Assembly (NCBI RefSeq): GCF_025961315.1
Contig: NZ_JAOQNK010000001.1
Span: 5,456,001-5,520,000, forward strand
Source of the DNA: Sphingobacterium kitahiroshimense
GTDB taxonomy: Bacteria > Bacteroidota > Bacteroidia > Sphingobacteriales > Sphingobacteriaceae
Length of the DNA: 64,000 bases
Direction: 5' to 3'
Shown: piece by piece, positions 18,465 through 27,388 of the stretch
How positions within the stretch are numbered: the stretch's first letter is position 1
Layout: each line of letters begins with the position of its first letter
Notes under the pieces: model-generated
Databases searched by the model: none
The model's input: the letters and a program-made list of their open reading frames with translations, nothing else
Told to the model about the DNA's origin: nothing
Translations under genes and position numbers: made by a program

Positions 18465-18671
18465 TGTATACCGTGTATTTAATCTTATTGATGAAGCAGG
18501 AAATAGAGATAGCCTGGGGGTTCCAAATTCAAGTTGAAACTCTGGCTCGGAGAAACAAAGGTTGTTGCTGTCAATTGGTGCGTTAAGAATCGATTACGTA
18601 CTTATTTTTTGGAATGATATTTTTATTGAATTAGAATCAATAAAAAGTTTTTATATTTTCAGTGTGGTATT

Positions 18672-18720
18672 AAAAAAAGGAAAGTTCATATACCGGATCG
18701 GTGAACTTTCCTTTTTTTTT
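18672..18720 (+). terminator. Strong terminator of the fucD operon
   Basis: GGAAAGTTCA (18679-18688) pairs exactly with TGAACTTTCC (18702-18711), extended by A/T pairs on both sides, 13-base loop, followed by nine T residues. Confidence 0.92.
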
Positions 18721-18744
18721 ACATGTTTTTGAGCATTTTGTCTA

Positions 18745-18776
18745 TTGTCTATACCGCTGTCTCCTAGCTAAATTTG
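18745..18776 (+). promoter_or_regulatory. Candidate Bacteroidota promoter of GH2 (18823)
   Basis: TAAATTTG (18769-18776) fits the TAnnTTTG -7 box of Bacteroidota housekeeping promoters, and TTG at 18745-18747 gives a 21-base spacer to a -33 element. The start codon is 46 bases downstream. Confidence 0.55.
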
Positions 18777-18822
18777 TGATTGTGTTAAATACACGATGTT
18801 GAATAAGGTATAAACAAAAACT

Positions 18823-21621
18823 ATGATAACAATTAAAAACTTTCTTCGCTATGGTCTGCTTCTAAATGGCTTGACCTTTGGTGCTGTTGGTTATGCGCAG
18901 GAGAAACTGGATCTCTCAGGCAAATGGTCGGTTGCATTGGATTCTTTGGATATTGGCGAGAAGCAGGGGTGGCCGACACAATATTTTAAGCAGTCCATGC
19001 TTTTACCGGGTACGACTGATGATGCTGGTTTGGGAACTGCAAATACGCTAAAGCCCGCTCTTCAAAAACCACAAGTGTCACACTTGACACGTAAACATGC
19101 GTATCTAGGTTCTGCCTGGTATAGTAAAGCTATCGCTATACCCAAGGCTTGGGACAAGAAGAGGGTGATCTTAAAACTGGAAAGAACAATCTGGAAAACA
19201 AATGTCTGGGTAGATGGTCAAAAGGTAGAATTGGAGGAAAATAGTCTAATTGCCCCTCATTTTTATGATATAACACCTTATTTAAAGGCGGGAAAAGAGC
19301 AACAGATTACAATCAGAGTGGACAACCGTAAGCTTTTTGATATCAGTACTGATAATATGGGACATGCTTATACCGATCATACACAGATTATCTGGAATGG
19401 TGTTATCGGTGAAATTAGTCTGCAGGCATTAGATCAGGTTAACCTTTCCGATTTACAGGTTTTTCCTGATTTAGTTCGAAAAATAGTTCGCGTAAAGGTT
19501 AAGGCACATAATTTTGATAGTAAGGCAATTAAGGGGACCCTTAATGTGCAGATTGGACAGCAAGCTAAAAATGAAATATACCCGAACAAGGAACTTGTTT
19601 TGAATCCCGGTGTAACAGAACTGGAATACGAATATCCGATTGCAGGTGATGTGAAGACGTGGAGTGAGTTTACTCCTGATCTGTATACTTGCGAGGTATT
19701 CTTGAAAACCAAAAAACATCAATCTAAGGAAAATGTTCGTTTTGGTATGCGCGAATTTGCATCAAGGGGCAATGCTTTTGAATTGAATGGCATGCCTGTT
19801 TTCCTGCGCGGTACTTTAGAATGTAATATTTTTCCTTTAACCGGACATCCTCCGATGGATAAAGCGGGATGGGAGAAAGTTTTTATGACGGCAAAGGAAT
19901 GGGGTTTGAACCACATCAGATTTCATTCTTGGTGTCCGCCAAAGGCTGCATTTGATGTTGCGGATGAAATCGGGATGTACTTGCAGGTAGAGCTTCCGGT
20001 ATGGTCTTTAACGATCGGACAAGATGCTGGAATGACTTCATTTTTATACCAGGAAGCAAGCCGTATGATTCGTGAATATGGTAATCATCCTTCTTTTATG
20101 ATGTGGAGTATGGGTAATGAGTTGCAGGGTGATATGAAAACCTTAAATAAGTTGGTCGATTCATTGAAATCGGTTGATAAAAGGCATCTGTATGCTAATA
20201 CATCTTACACGTTTGAAAGTGGGCATGGAGATCGACCTGAATATAATGACGATTTTCTGATTACCCAATATACGAAAGATGGTTGGGTAAGGGGACAGGG
20301 TGTATTTAATTCGAAATCACCGGCATTTAATACAAATTATGAAAAAGCGGTAGCGAATTTTCAAGTTCCAATTGTAACCCATGAAATCGGTCAATACGCA
20401 GTATACCCTAATCTGAAAGAGATTGATAAATATACGGGTGTATTGGAGCCAATCAATTTTAAGGCGGTAAAAAATGATCTGGAAAAGAAAGGGATGTTGG
20501 GTCAAGCAGCGGCTTTCACAGCGGCCTCAGGAAAGTTAGCAGCAATACTGTATAAAGAAGAAATTGAAAGAGCGCTTAAAACGGGTGGAATCAGTGGTTT
20601 TCAATTGTTGGATCTGCATGATTTTCCTGGCCAGGGAACGGCTTTGGTTGGATTGCTTGATGCTTTCTGGGATAGTAAGGGTGTGATTGATGCGAAAACT
20701 TTCAGCCAGTTTAATGCGCCGATTGTTCCTTTACTCCATTTTCCAAAGGCCACGTACACGAACTCAGAGCGATTTGAAGCGCAGATCGCGGTATCAAATT
20801 ATGGTGGCAAAATACTTAAAAACCAGGAAATCGTATGGCGGATCAAAGAAGGAGAAAAACTCTTAAAAAGCGGAACAGTTGTTGGTAATCTTTCCAATGG
20901 ATACAATGCAGGCATTGGACAATTGCAGTTTGATTTGGGAGAAGTACCGACGGCATCAAAACTGTCTGTGGAAGTTGATCTGAAAGGTACTGCATATACC
21001 AATAAATGGGATATCTGGGTATATCCTGAATCAGAAAAAGTTTCATATGGCGATGTGCATTACACAAGAGATGTGAATGAAGCATTTGTACTGCTGAATC
21101 AAGGGAAAAAGGTCTTATTGAATCCGGATTGGAAAAAGATAAAAGGACTAGAAGGAAAATTTGTACCTGTATTCTGGAGCCCGGTTCATTTTCCTAAACA
21201 GGCGGGAACAATGGGAATGTTGGTTGATCCTAATCACGCGATGTTTAAAAAATTTCCAACAGACTTGCATACCAATTGGCAATGGTGGGATCTGAATATC
21301 AATTCCACAACAATGATCGTTGATTCATTGTCAGGTGGTCAATCAGTAATTCAGATGGTGGATAACTTTGCTAATAACCGTAAATTGGCATTGGCTTATG
21401 AAGCGAAAGTTGGTCAGGGTAAATTAATGTTGGTTTCAATAGATCTATCTCAAAAATTGGATGAACGTTTTGTGGCAAAGCAATTGTTGATCTCTACGCT
21501 GGATTATATGAATAGCAATCAATTTAATCCAACAGCCATTCAAAATCCGGAGCAGATTAAAGCATTGATGATTAAAACAGATAAAGATCAATTGAAAACA
21601 GATCCCAAGAGTATTTATTAA
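18823..21621 (+). CDS. GH2 glycosidase (beta-galactosidase-like) with distinct C-terminal domain
   Basis: A 932-residue secreted GH2 enzyme, signal peptide ending GYAQ. Sugar-binding jelly-roll (LDLSGKWSVALD, AWYSKAIAIPKAW), Ig-like domain, then TIM barrel with NHIRFHSWCPPKAAFDVADEIG, Glu433 acid/base (SMGNE) and Glu521 nucleophile (THEIGQ). Unlike the other three GH2 proteins here it lacks the LacZ domain-5-like segment. Its last ~200 residues (VHYTRDVNEAFVLLNQGKKVLL ... GQGKLMLVSIDL) look like a Rossmann/amidotransferase-like module often attached to GH2 enzymes. Specificity is unclear: beta-galactosidase, beta-glucuronidase or alpha-L-arabinopyranosidase are all within GH2. It is a single-gene unit between terminators. 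Confidence 0.88.
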   Translation: MITIKNFLRYGLLLNGLTFGAVGYAQEKLDLSGKWSVALDSLDIGEKQGWPTQYFKQSMLLPGTTDDAGLGTANTLKPALQKPQVSHLTRKHAYLGSAWYSKAIAIPKAWDKKRVILKLERTIWKTNVWVDGQKVELEENSLIAPHFYDITPYLKAGKEQQITIRVDNRKLFDISTDNMGHAYTDHTQIIWNGVIGEISLQALDQVNLSDLQVFPDLVRKIVRVKVKAHNFDSKAIKGTLNVQIGQQAKNEIYPNKELVLNPGVTELEYEYPIAGDVKTWSEFTPDLYTCEVFLKTKKHQSKENVRFGMREFASRGNAFELNGMPVFLRGTLECNIFPLTGHPPMDKAGWEKVFMTAKEWGLNHIRFHSWCPPKAAFDVADEIGMYLQVELPVWSLTIGQDAGMTSFLYQEASRMIREYGNHPSFMMWSMGNELQGDMKTLNKLVDSLKSVDKRHLYANTSYTFESGHGDRPEYNDDFLITQYTKDGWVRGQGVFNSKSPAFNTNYEKAVANFQVPIVTHEIGQYAVYPNLKEIDKYTGVLEPINFKAVKNDLEKKGMLGQAAAFTAASGKLAAILYKEEIERALKTGGISGFQLLDLHDFPGQGTALVGLLDAFWDSKGVIDAKTFSQFNAPIVPLLHFPKATYTNSERFEAQIAVSNYGGKILKNQEIVWRIKEGEKLLKSGTVVGNLSNGYNAGIGQLQFDLGEVPTASKLSVEVDLKGTAYTNKWDIWVYPESEKVSYGDVHYTRDVNEAFVLLNQGKKVLLNPDWKKIKGLEGKFVPVFWSPVHFPKQAGTMGMLVDPNHAMFKKFPTDLHTNWQWWDLNINSTTMIVDSLSGGQSVIQMVDNFANNRKLALAYEAKVGQGKLMLVSIDLSQKLDERFVAKQLLISTLDYMNSNQFNPTAIQNPEQIKALMIKTDKDQLKTDPKSIY

Positions 21622-21705
21622 AAAAAGGCTATAGAGGGGGAAAATAGATCGTACTATTTTTCTGACTTTTAGTCCATGAATAAAATCTATTTTAAATATA
21701 ATTTT

Positions 21706-21745
21706 AAAAACGATCAAGTAGCATTTCTACTTGATCGTTTTTTTT
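21706..21745. terminator. Terminator after GH2 (18823)
   Basis: CGATCAAGTA (21711-21720) pairs exactly with TACTTGATCG (21728-21737), 7-base loop, with an A-run before and eight T residues after. Confidence 0.92.
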
Positions 21746-21802
21746 GATTTCCTTATTTACTTTCGAGCAGTTGGAATTTCGTTCTTTTCTCTAAACCTAT
21801 TC

Positions 21803-21817
21803 CTCATTAGTAATGAG
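21803..21817. promoter_or_regulatory. 15-bp palindrome upstream of SusC 2
   Basis: CTCATTA-G-TAATGAG is a perfect palindrome about 90 bases before the SusC start. A TATTTTTG at 21872-21879 fits the -7 promoter box but no good -33 box is seen. An operator role is inference. Confidence 0.4.
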
Positions 21818-21904
21818 CCGTTTTTACATCGTTTTAATTCTTTCTTACATTTTTACGAACCTATACTCTTTTATTTTTGCTTTGAACCAAATATCAAATC
21901 AATA

Positions 21905-24900
21905 ATGAAAGTGAATTTAATAACATGTTGTCTCTGGGCAACTCGGCTGTCTGTCCCGAAATGGCATCAAATAGCCTTACTTAATGCTTTTTGTGCCATA
22001 ACAATTAGTGTTCAAGCACAAAATAATATATCGGTTCAAGGGGTAGTACGTAATGAACAAGGTGTTGTTATGGAAGGAGTGAGCGTTAGGGCAAAAGGAA
22101 CTGCAATCGGAACACAAACGGATATAAATGGTGCTTTTAAGCTAAACGTACCAAATCAAGAAACGATGCTACAATTTTCTTATATTAATTACATCAAGCA
22201 GGAGATAGCTGTTGGTAAAGAAACCCAATTTACAGTTACATTATCTTCTGAGAATAATATGATTGATGAGGTTGTAGTTGTTGGCTTTGGGCAGCAAAAA
22301 CGAACTAATTTGACTGGATCGGTGGCTGTTGTAGATAAAAAATCATTGGAAAATAGACCTGTTAAGAATGCACTGCAGGCACTGCAGGGCCTTGCTCCAG
22401 GATTGAATATTTCTCAAAATAACGGTTCTCTGGAAAGTAACCCCTCTTTAAATATTCGCGGAAGTGGTACAATAGGACAATCGTCATCAGCTCCTTTAGT
22501 TTTAATAGACGGAGCGGAGGGATCATTGACTGCTTTAAATCCACAAGATATCGAAACTGTCACTGTCCTTAAGGATGCGAGTACCGCTTCCATCTATGGG
22601 TCTAGAGCGGCGTTTGGTGTTATACTTGTAACAACTAAGTCTGGCCAAAAAGGGAGTCGCCCTGTAGCCTCTTACAATAATAGTTTACGGATAAGTACGC
22701 CTGCATTAACATTGAAAACGATGGACTCTTATTCATTTGCAAATTATTTTAATCAAGCACAAGTCAACGGAAACGGCGCCCCCCATTTTGATCAAGAACA
22801 TCTGGAACGCATCAAGCAATTTCAAGAAGGTAAAATTAGTACGAGTATTATTCCTAATCCTACCAATCCTGCACAATGGGCCGATGGATATATGAAGGGC
22901 AATGATAATGTGGATTACTTTGATCTGATGTATAAAGATCAATCTTTTGGACATGAGCATAACCTAAGTCTTGCGGGAGGTAGCGATAAGACAACCTATT
23001 ACGTCTCTGCCAATTTATTGGATCAACAGGGTTTAATGGCGCTTAATACGGATGTCTATAAGCGATATTCGATGTCAGCAAGGATAAATTCGCAAATATC
23101 CAGTAAACTAAACTTAAATTATATAGGAAGACTTGTTCGTGAAGATTTTAAAAAACCAACGGATCTTAATAATTCTTTTTATGACAATCTAGGCCGTCAG
23201 GGCTGGCCTACATTACCTTATAAGGATCCAAATGGATTTCTTTATAATTCACCCTCACCGGTAATGGGGATGTTAGAAGGGGGAGATTATAAGACCGTTA
23301 AAGATATCAATACACAACAGGTGCAACTTGTTTTCGAACCCCTTAAAGACTGGAAAACCTACGGAACTGCAACTTATAGGATTACGAGCCGTTTTGATAA
23401 TACTTTTTCAAACCAACTTTATAACCATGATGTCGCAGGAAATCCGATTCTTTATAAAAATTCTTCTTATGTAGCGGAATACGCTTATAAAGAAAACTAT
23501 TATAATATCAATGCCTACACTGAGTTGACCCGTAATTGGAACCTGCATAACTTTAAAGGAATGGCTGGTTTCCAAATCGAAAGCGCAGCTTATCGTGACC
23601 TAAATGCTTCTCGAGATGGTATCATGATTATTGGACAACCTGTCATTGATTTGACTTCAGGCACAGATCCAAGTGGACAGCCAAAGGCACCTACAGTATC
23701 TGGTCAGTATCAGGATTGGGCATCGGCCGGATTTTTTAGCCGGTTTAATTATGATTATGATTCTAAGTATTTGTTGGAAGCGAGTATGCGTTATGATGGA
23801 TCTTCTCGATTCAGAGCAGACAGTAGATGGGGATTCTTTCCATCATTTTCTGCAGGTTGGAATCTTGCTAAGGAGAGTTTTATGGAGAATACAAGATCAT
23901 ACATCGATATGATCAAACTTAGGGCCTCATACGGTGAACTAGGAAATCAAAATACCAATGTTTGGTACCCAACTTATGTTGTAATGCCCGTCGGTATTGC
24001 ATCCGGAAGTTGGCTTCTTAATAATCAGCGTCCAAATACGGCATCTGCAGCAGGATTGGTGAGTGCAAATCTGACATGGGAAACGGTTAAAACGTTAAAT
24101 ATGGGAGTTGATTTTGCTTTATTAAGCAATCGGTTATCTGGCTCATTTGATGTTTTCCAGAGAAAAACATTGAATATGGTGGGACCAGCACCACAACTGT
24201 CCAATACTTTGGGTACTGCGGTGCCTCAAGCGAATAATACAGATTTAAAAACGAATGGATTTGAATTAACATTAGGATGGAGGGATAAAATTGCGGACAA
24301 TTTTGGATATAATGTTAAGTTTTTACTGTCGGATTATACTTCTACGGTTACAAGGTATCCAAATCTAACTGGTTCATTTAACGGAGGCTATAGAGAAGGA
24401 CAAAAGTTGGGTGAAATATGGGGATATGAAACCATAGGGATTGCCAAGTCTAAGGAAGAAATGGAAAGTCATTTAAATAGCTTACCTAACGGCGGACAGT
24501 CTGTCATTGGAAGTCAATGGGAAGCCGGTGATATCATGTACAAAGATTTGAACAATGATGGTAAAATTGATTTTGGGTCTTGGACAGAATCGGAGCCTGG
24601 GGATCGTAAAGTAATCGGAAATAGTACACCGAGATATGCCTTTGGGTTCAATTTTGGGGCTGATTATAAAAATTTCGATTTCAGTATGTTCTTACAGGGA
24701 GTAATCAAACGTGATGTATGGCAACCGGGTTATTATTTTTGGGGTGCCACCTCTAATATTTGGGCATCTACAGGGTTAACCCAACATATGGATTATTTTA
24801 GAACTGGAGATAATATGTTTGGTGAAAACCTTGATGCTTATTATGCGCGTCCAATATTTGGTACGAATAAAAATCAGGAGGTTCAAACACGGTACCTACA

Positions 24901-25132
24901 GAATGCAGCTTATATCCGACTTAAAAATATTCAGATCGGTTATACGATTAGTGCTGATGTGCTGAAGAAAATCGGTATTTCAAAGGGAAGGATATATTTG
25001 TCTGGTGAAAATTTATGGCAAAAATCAAATGTCGCGACAATGTTTGATCCTGAAACCATAGATGGAGGTTCCAGTGGTACGGTTTACCCACTTACCAAAA
25101 TGTGGGCAGCAGGGTTAAGTCTTACATTTTAA
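21905..25132 (+). CDS. SusC/RagA-family TonB-dependent outer-membrane transporter (pair 2)
   Basis: About 1075 residues from the ATG at 21905. The frame is open back to 21731, but that stretch overlaps a terminator and a probable operator, whereas 21905 begins a signal peptide (MKVNLITCCLW ... ITISVQAQ). A carboxypeptidase-regulatory-like domain (GVVRNEQGVVMEGVSVRAK) is followed by EVVVVGFG from Glu122, the KDASTASIYGSRAAFG plug signature and a beta-barrel ending AAGLSLTF. The SusD partner follows after 11 bases, so the two are cotranscribed. Together they import oligosaccharides for the GH29-B and esterase-like enzymes just downstream. Confidence 0.95.
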   Translation: MKVNLITCCLWATRLSVPKWHQIALLNAFCAITISVQAQNNISVQGVVRNEQGVVMEGVSVRAKGTAIGTQTDINGAFKLNVPNQETMLQFSYINYIKQEIAVGKETQFTVTLSSENNMIDEVVVVGFGQQKRTNLTGSVAVVDKKSLENRPVKNALQALQGLAPGLNISQNNGSLESNPSLNIRGSGTIGQSSSAPLVLIDGAEGSLTALNPQDIETVTVLKDASTASIYGSRAAFGVILVTTKSGQKGSRPVASYNNSLRISTPALTLKTMDSYSFANYFNQAQVNGNGAPHFDQEHLERIKQFQEGKISTSIIPNPTNPAQWADGYMKGNDNVDYFDLMYKDQSFGHEHNLSLAGGSDKTTYYVSANLLDQQGLMALNTDVYKRYSMSARINSQISSKLNLNYIGRLVREDFKKPTDLNNSFYDNLGRQGWPTLPYKDPNGFLYNSPSPVMGMLEGGDYKTVKDINTQQVQLVFEPLKDWKTYGTATYRITSRFDNTFSNQLYNHDVAGNPILYKNSSYVAEYAYKENYYNINAYTELTRNWNLHNFKGMAGFQIESAAYRDLNASRDGIMIIGQPVIDLTSGTDPSGQPKAPTVSGQYQDWASAGFFSRFNYDYDSKYLLEASMRYDGSSRFRADSRWGFFPSFSAGWNLAKESFMENTRSYIDMIKLRASYGELGNQNTNVWYPTYVVMPVGIASGSWLLNNQRPNTASAAGLVSANLTWETVKTLNMGVDFALLSNRLSGSFDVFQRKTLNMVGPAPQLSNTLGTAVPQANNTDLKTNGFELTLGWRDKIADNFGYNVKFLLSDYTSTVTRYPNLTGSFNGGYREGQKLGEIWGYETIGIAKSKEEMESHLNSLPNGGQSVIGSQWEAGDIMYKDLNNDGKIDFGSWTESEPGDRKVIGNSTPRYAFGFNFGADYKNFDFSMFLQGVIKRDVWQPGYYFWGATSNIWASTGLTQHMDYFRTGDNMFGENLDAYYARPIFGTNKNQEVQTRYLQNAAYIRLKNIQIGYTISADVLKKIGISKGRIYLSGENLWQKSNVATMFDPETIDGGSSGTVYPLTKMWAAGLSLTF

Positions 25133-25143
25133 TTCAAAAAAAC

Positions 25144-27120
25144 ATGAAATTACTAAAATATCTTACTTTAGTGCTACCGCTTTGGATGGTAGCAGGATGC
25201 AATGATTATCTCGATATTACACCCCCTTCGCAGATAATCCCAGAAAAATATCTTAATGAAGAATCGCAATTAGCAAGTTATGCTATAGGCCAATATCCTA
25301 ATATTCTTCCATCACACTCCGGTTGGGGTTTCGGCACATTTGGAATTGATGCTGGAACGGATAATATGATATCTCCAGATATAAACAAGCGATATCTTCC
25401 CGGTGAATGGAGAGTGGATACTGAGGGTGGTGCTTGGGAGTTTTCGAACATTTATCAGATGAACTTTTTCCTGAACAGCGTCTTACCAAAATGGAAGGCT
25501 AAAACAATAGTGGGAAATCAACAAAATATTGAACATTACATTGGTGAGATCTATTTTTTACGTGCATATATCTATTTTCAGAAATTACAGGAATTAGGTG
25601 ATTTTCCGATTATTAGAAATGCAATGAATGATAAAGATCCACAAATTTTGATCGAAGCAGCAAAGCGAGATCCACGCACCGAAGTTGCCCGGTTTATCAT
25701 CTCGGATCTAGATTCGGCAATTACATTATTGAAAAGCACATCAATAGATGGTGCGAAGCAACGTATCTCTAAAAATGTGGCGTTATTATTGAAATCTCGA
25801 GTTGCTTTAAATGAAGGAACTTGGTTGAAATATTTCAAAGGAACGGCATTTGTTCCTGATGGTGCTGATTGGCCAGGAAAAACGAAAGCGTATACGCAAA
25901 CATATACTTATCCAACAGGAAGCATCGATGGTGAAATTAACTATTTTCTTTCTCTAGCTATGGATGCCTCTAAGCAGGTGGCAGATCAAATCGATCTGGT
26001 GCCCAACACTGGAATTATTGAATCACCAAATAACGAAAACCCTTACTTTTCGATGTTTGGAGCAGTAAATATGGCAGGATATAGTGAAGTTCTTTTATGG
26101 AGACAGTACAGTGAAAGTCTTGTAACACATAATGTTCCTGTGTATGCGCAACTTGGTAACTATGCGGTTGGTTTAACGCGGAGCTTGGTGGAAAGTTTCC
26201 TTATGAAAAATGGATTACCCATATATGCTGCAGGGTCTGGATATCATGGCGACGATTATATTGCCGATATCCGGAAGGAGAGAGATGGTAGATTGAACCT
26301 GTTTTTAAAAGAACCAGGACAAAAAAATGTTCTTTTAAATCTGGGGGCAGGAACGCATGGTACACCCATTGAACCTTATCCAAGTATCGGCGAAACGACA
26401 GCAGAACGACGTTATATTTCTGGTTATACCATTCGAAAAGGCATTTCATATGATGGAAAACAGACGAATAATGGTATGGGATTTACTGGAAGTATTAATT
26501 TCCGTGCAACCGAAGCTTACCTCAATTACATAGAAGCATCTTATGAAAAAAATGGTAGCATCGATGCGACTGCAAGAAACTATTGGCAAAAGATCCGTCA
26601 ACGGGCAATGGTTGATGTAGATTTTGAGAAAACAATAGCGGCAACTCAGATGGGATTGGAGGTAAAGGATTGGGGTGCTTATTCTGCTGGAAATCTGATT
26701 TCTCCGACCTTATATAATATCAGAAGAGAACGAAGAAATGAATTGATGGCTGAAGGATTACGCTTGATGGATTTAAAGCGCTGGCGCTCGATGGATCAAT
26801 TGGTTAGCAAAGCTGATCATTTTGAAGGTTTCAAAATATGGGGACCTATGAAGAGTTGGTATAAACCAGAGCAACTCGTTTACGGTGCCGATGAACCAAA
26901 GGCTATTGTATCTGACCCGAGTTTGGGTATGTATCTTCGTCCTCATGAAATTCGCCGGAATATGCTTTCTTATAACGGAGTACGGTTTACTTTAGCGCAC
27001 TATTTGTCACCAATCGCGGTACAGCATTTTCAACTTGCCTCAACAGATGGTTCGGTAGCGAATTCAGTTATTTACCAGAATCCTGGCTGGCCAACAGCAG
27101 CAGGGCTTGGAGCAAAATAG
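25144..27120 (+). CDS. SusD/RagB-family surface glycan-binding lipoprotein (pair 2)
   Basis: About 658 residues from ATG 25144 (MKLLKYLTLVLPLWMVAGC); the frame extends upstream into the SusC gene but that part is not a signal peptide. Lipobox VAGC is followed by NDYLDITPPSQI. SusD signatures: YFLRAYIYFQKLQELGDFPI and RRERRNELMAEGLRLMDLKRW. It is longer than typical SusD proteins (about 500-600), with inserts in the middle and C-terminal thirds, which suggests a larger or more branched ligand. A long hairpin terminator follows. Confidence 0.94.
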   Translation: MKLLKYLTLVLPLWMVAGCNDYLDITPPSQIIPEKYLNEESQLASYAIGQYPNILPSHSGWGFGTFGIDAGTDNMISPDINKRYLPGEWRVDTEGGAWEFSNIYQMNFFLNSVLPKWKAKTIVGNQQNIEHYIGEIYFLRAYIYFQKLQELGDFPIIRNAMNDKDPQILIEAAKRDPRTEVARFIISDLDSAITLLKSTSIDGAKQRISKNVALLLKSRVALNEGTWLKYFKGTAFVPDGADWPGKTKAYTQTYTYPTGSIDGEINYFLSLAMDASKQVADQIDLVPNTGIIESPNNENPYFSMFGAVNMAGYSEVLLWRQYSESLVTHNVPVYAQLGNYAVGLTRSLVESFLMKNGLPIYAAGSGYHGDDYIADIRKERDGRLNLFLKEPGQKNVLLNLGAGTHGTPIEPYPSIGETTAERRYISGYTIRKGISYDGKQTNNGMGFTGSINFRATEAYLNYIEASYEKNGSIDATARNYWQKIRQRAMVDVDFEKTIAATQMGLEVKDWGAYSAGNLISPTLYNIRRERRNELMAEGLRLMDLKRWRSMDQLVSKADHFEGFKIWGPMKSWYKPEQLVYGADEPKAIVSDPSLGMYLRPHEIRRNMLSYNGVRFTLAHYLSPIAVQHFQLASTDGSVANSVIYQNPGWPTAAGLGAK

Positions 27121-27137
27121 ATCAATTTCCGGTTGTT

Positions 27138-27193
27138 AATCTGCTATTTCCATTTTATTGTATAAATAAAATGGAAATAGCAGATTTTTTTTT
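27138..27193. terminator. Terminator after SusC/D pair 2
   Basis: An 18-bp perfect stem, left arm 27141-27158 and right arm 27166-27183, 7-base loop, followed by a run of T residues. Confidence 0.93.
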
Positions 27194-27255
27194 GAACTAT
27201 TGTATAACGATTATTCGACGAATTGCTTCCTTGTGTCTGATGTTTAAGTTTAAAA

Positions 27256-27286
27256 TGGTAATATAGGCTTAGTATACGTTAATTTA
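27256..27286 (+). promoter_or_regulatory. 21-bp-spaced direct repeat upstream of GH29-B
   Basis: TGGTAATATA at 27256 and CGTTAATTTA at 27277 agree at 7 of 10 positions with exactly 21 bp spacing, about 100-130 bases before the GH29 start. This is the spacing AraC-type dimers use; one of four similar sites in the window. Confidence 0.4.
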
Positions 27287-27388
27287 GTATTCATCTTTTC
27301 CAGTAGTACAAAGTAAATTGCACATTGAATAATGCTCAGTACTATTATTCAAAATCTAAATAACTATGTTAATCAAATTATTAGAATT

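Larger units (their letters stand above)
18465..18822. other. Intergenic region between SDR and GH2
   Basis: It contains no recognisable gene. Two short frames of 30-50 codons without ATG can be read around 18520-18680 but match nothing I know. The terminator at 18672-18720 closes the fucD operon, and a TTG/TAAATTTG promoter precedes the GH2 gene. Confidence 0.6.

Noticed and set aside
18480..18680. Short start-less frames between SDR and GH2, considered as a decayed gene
   Set aside because: Two overlapping frames look mildly protein-like but neither gives a family motif, and each is under 50 codons; not enough support for a remnant.
21731..21904. N-terminal extension of SusC 2 from the first in-frame ATG
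   Set aside because: The region overlaps the terminator of the preceding gene and a palindrome; the ATG at 21905 begins a proper signal peptide.
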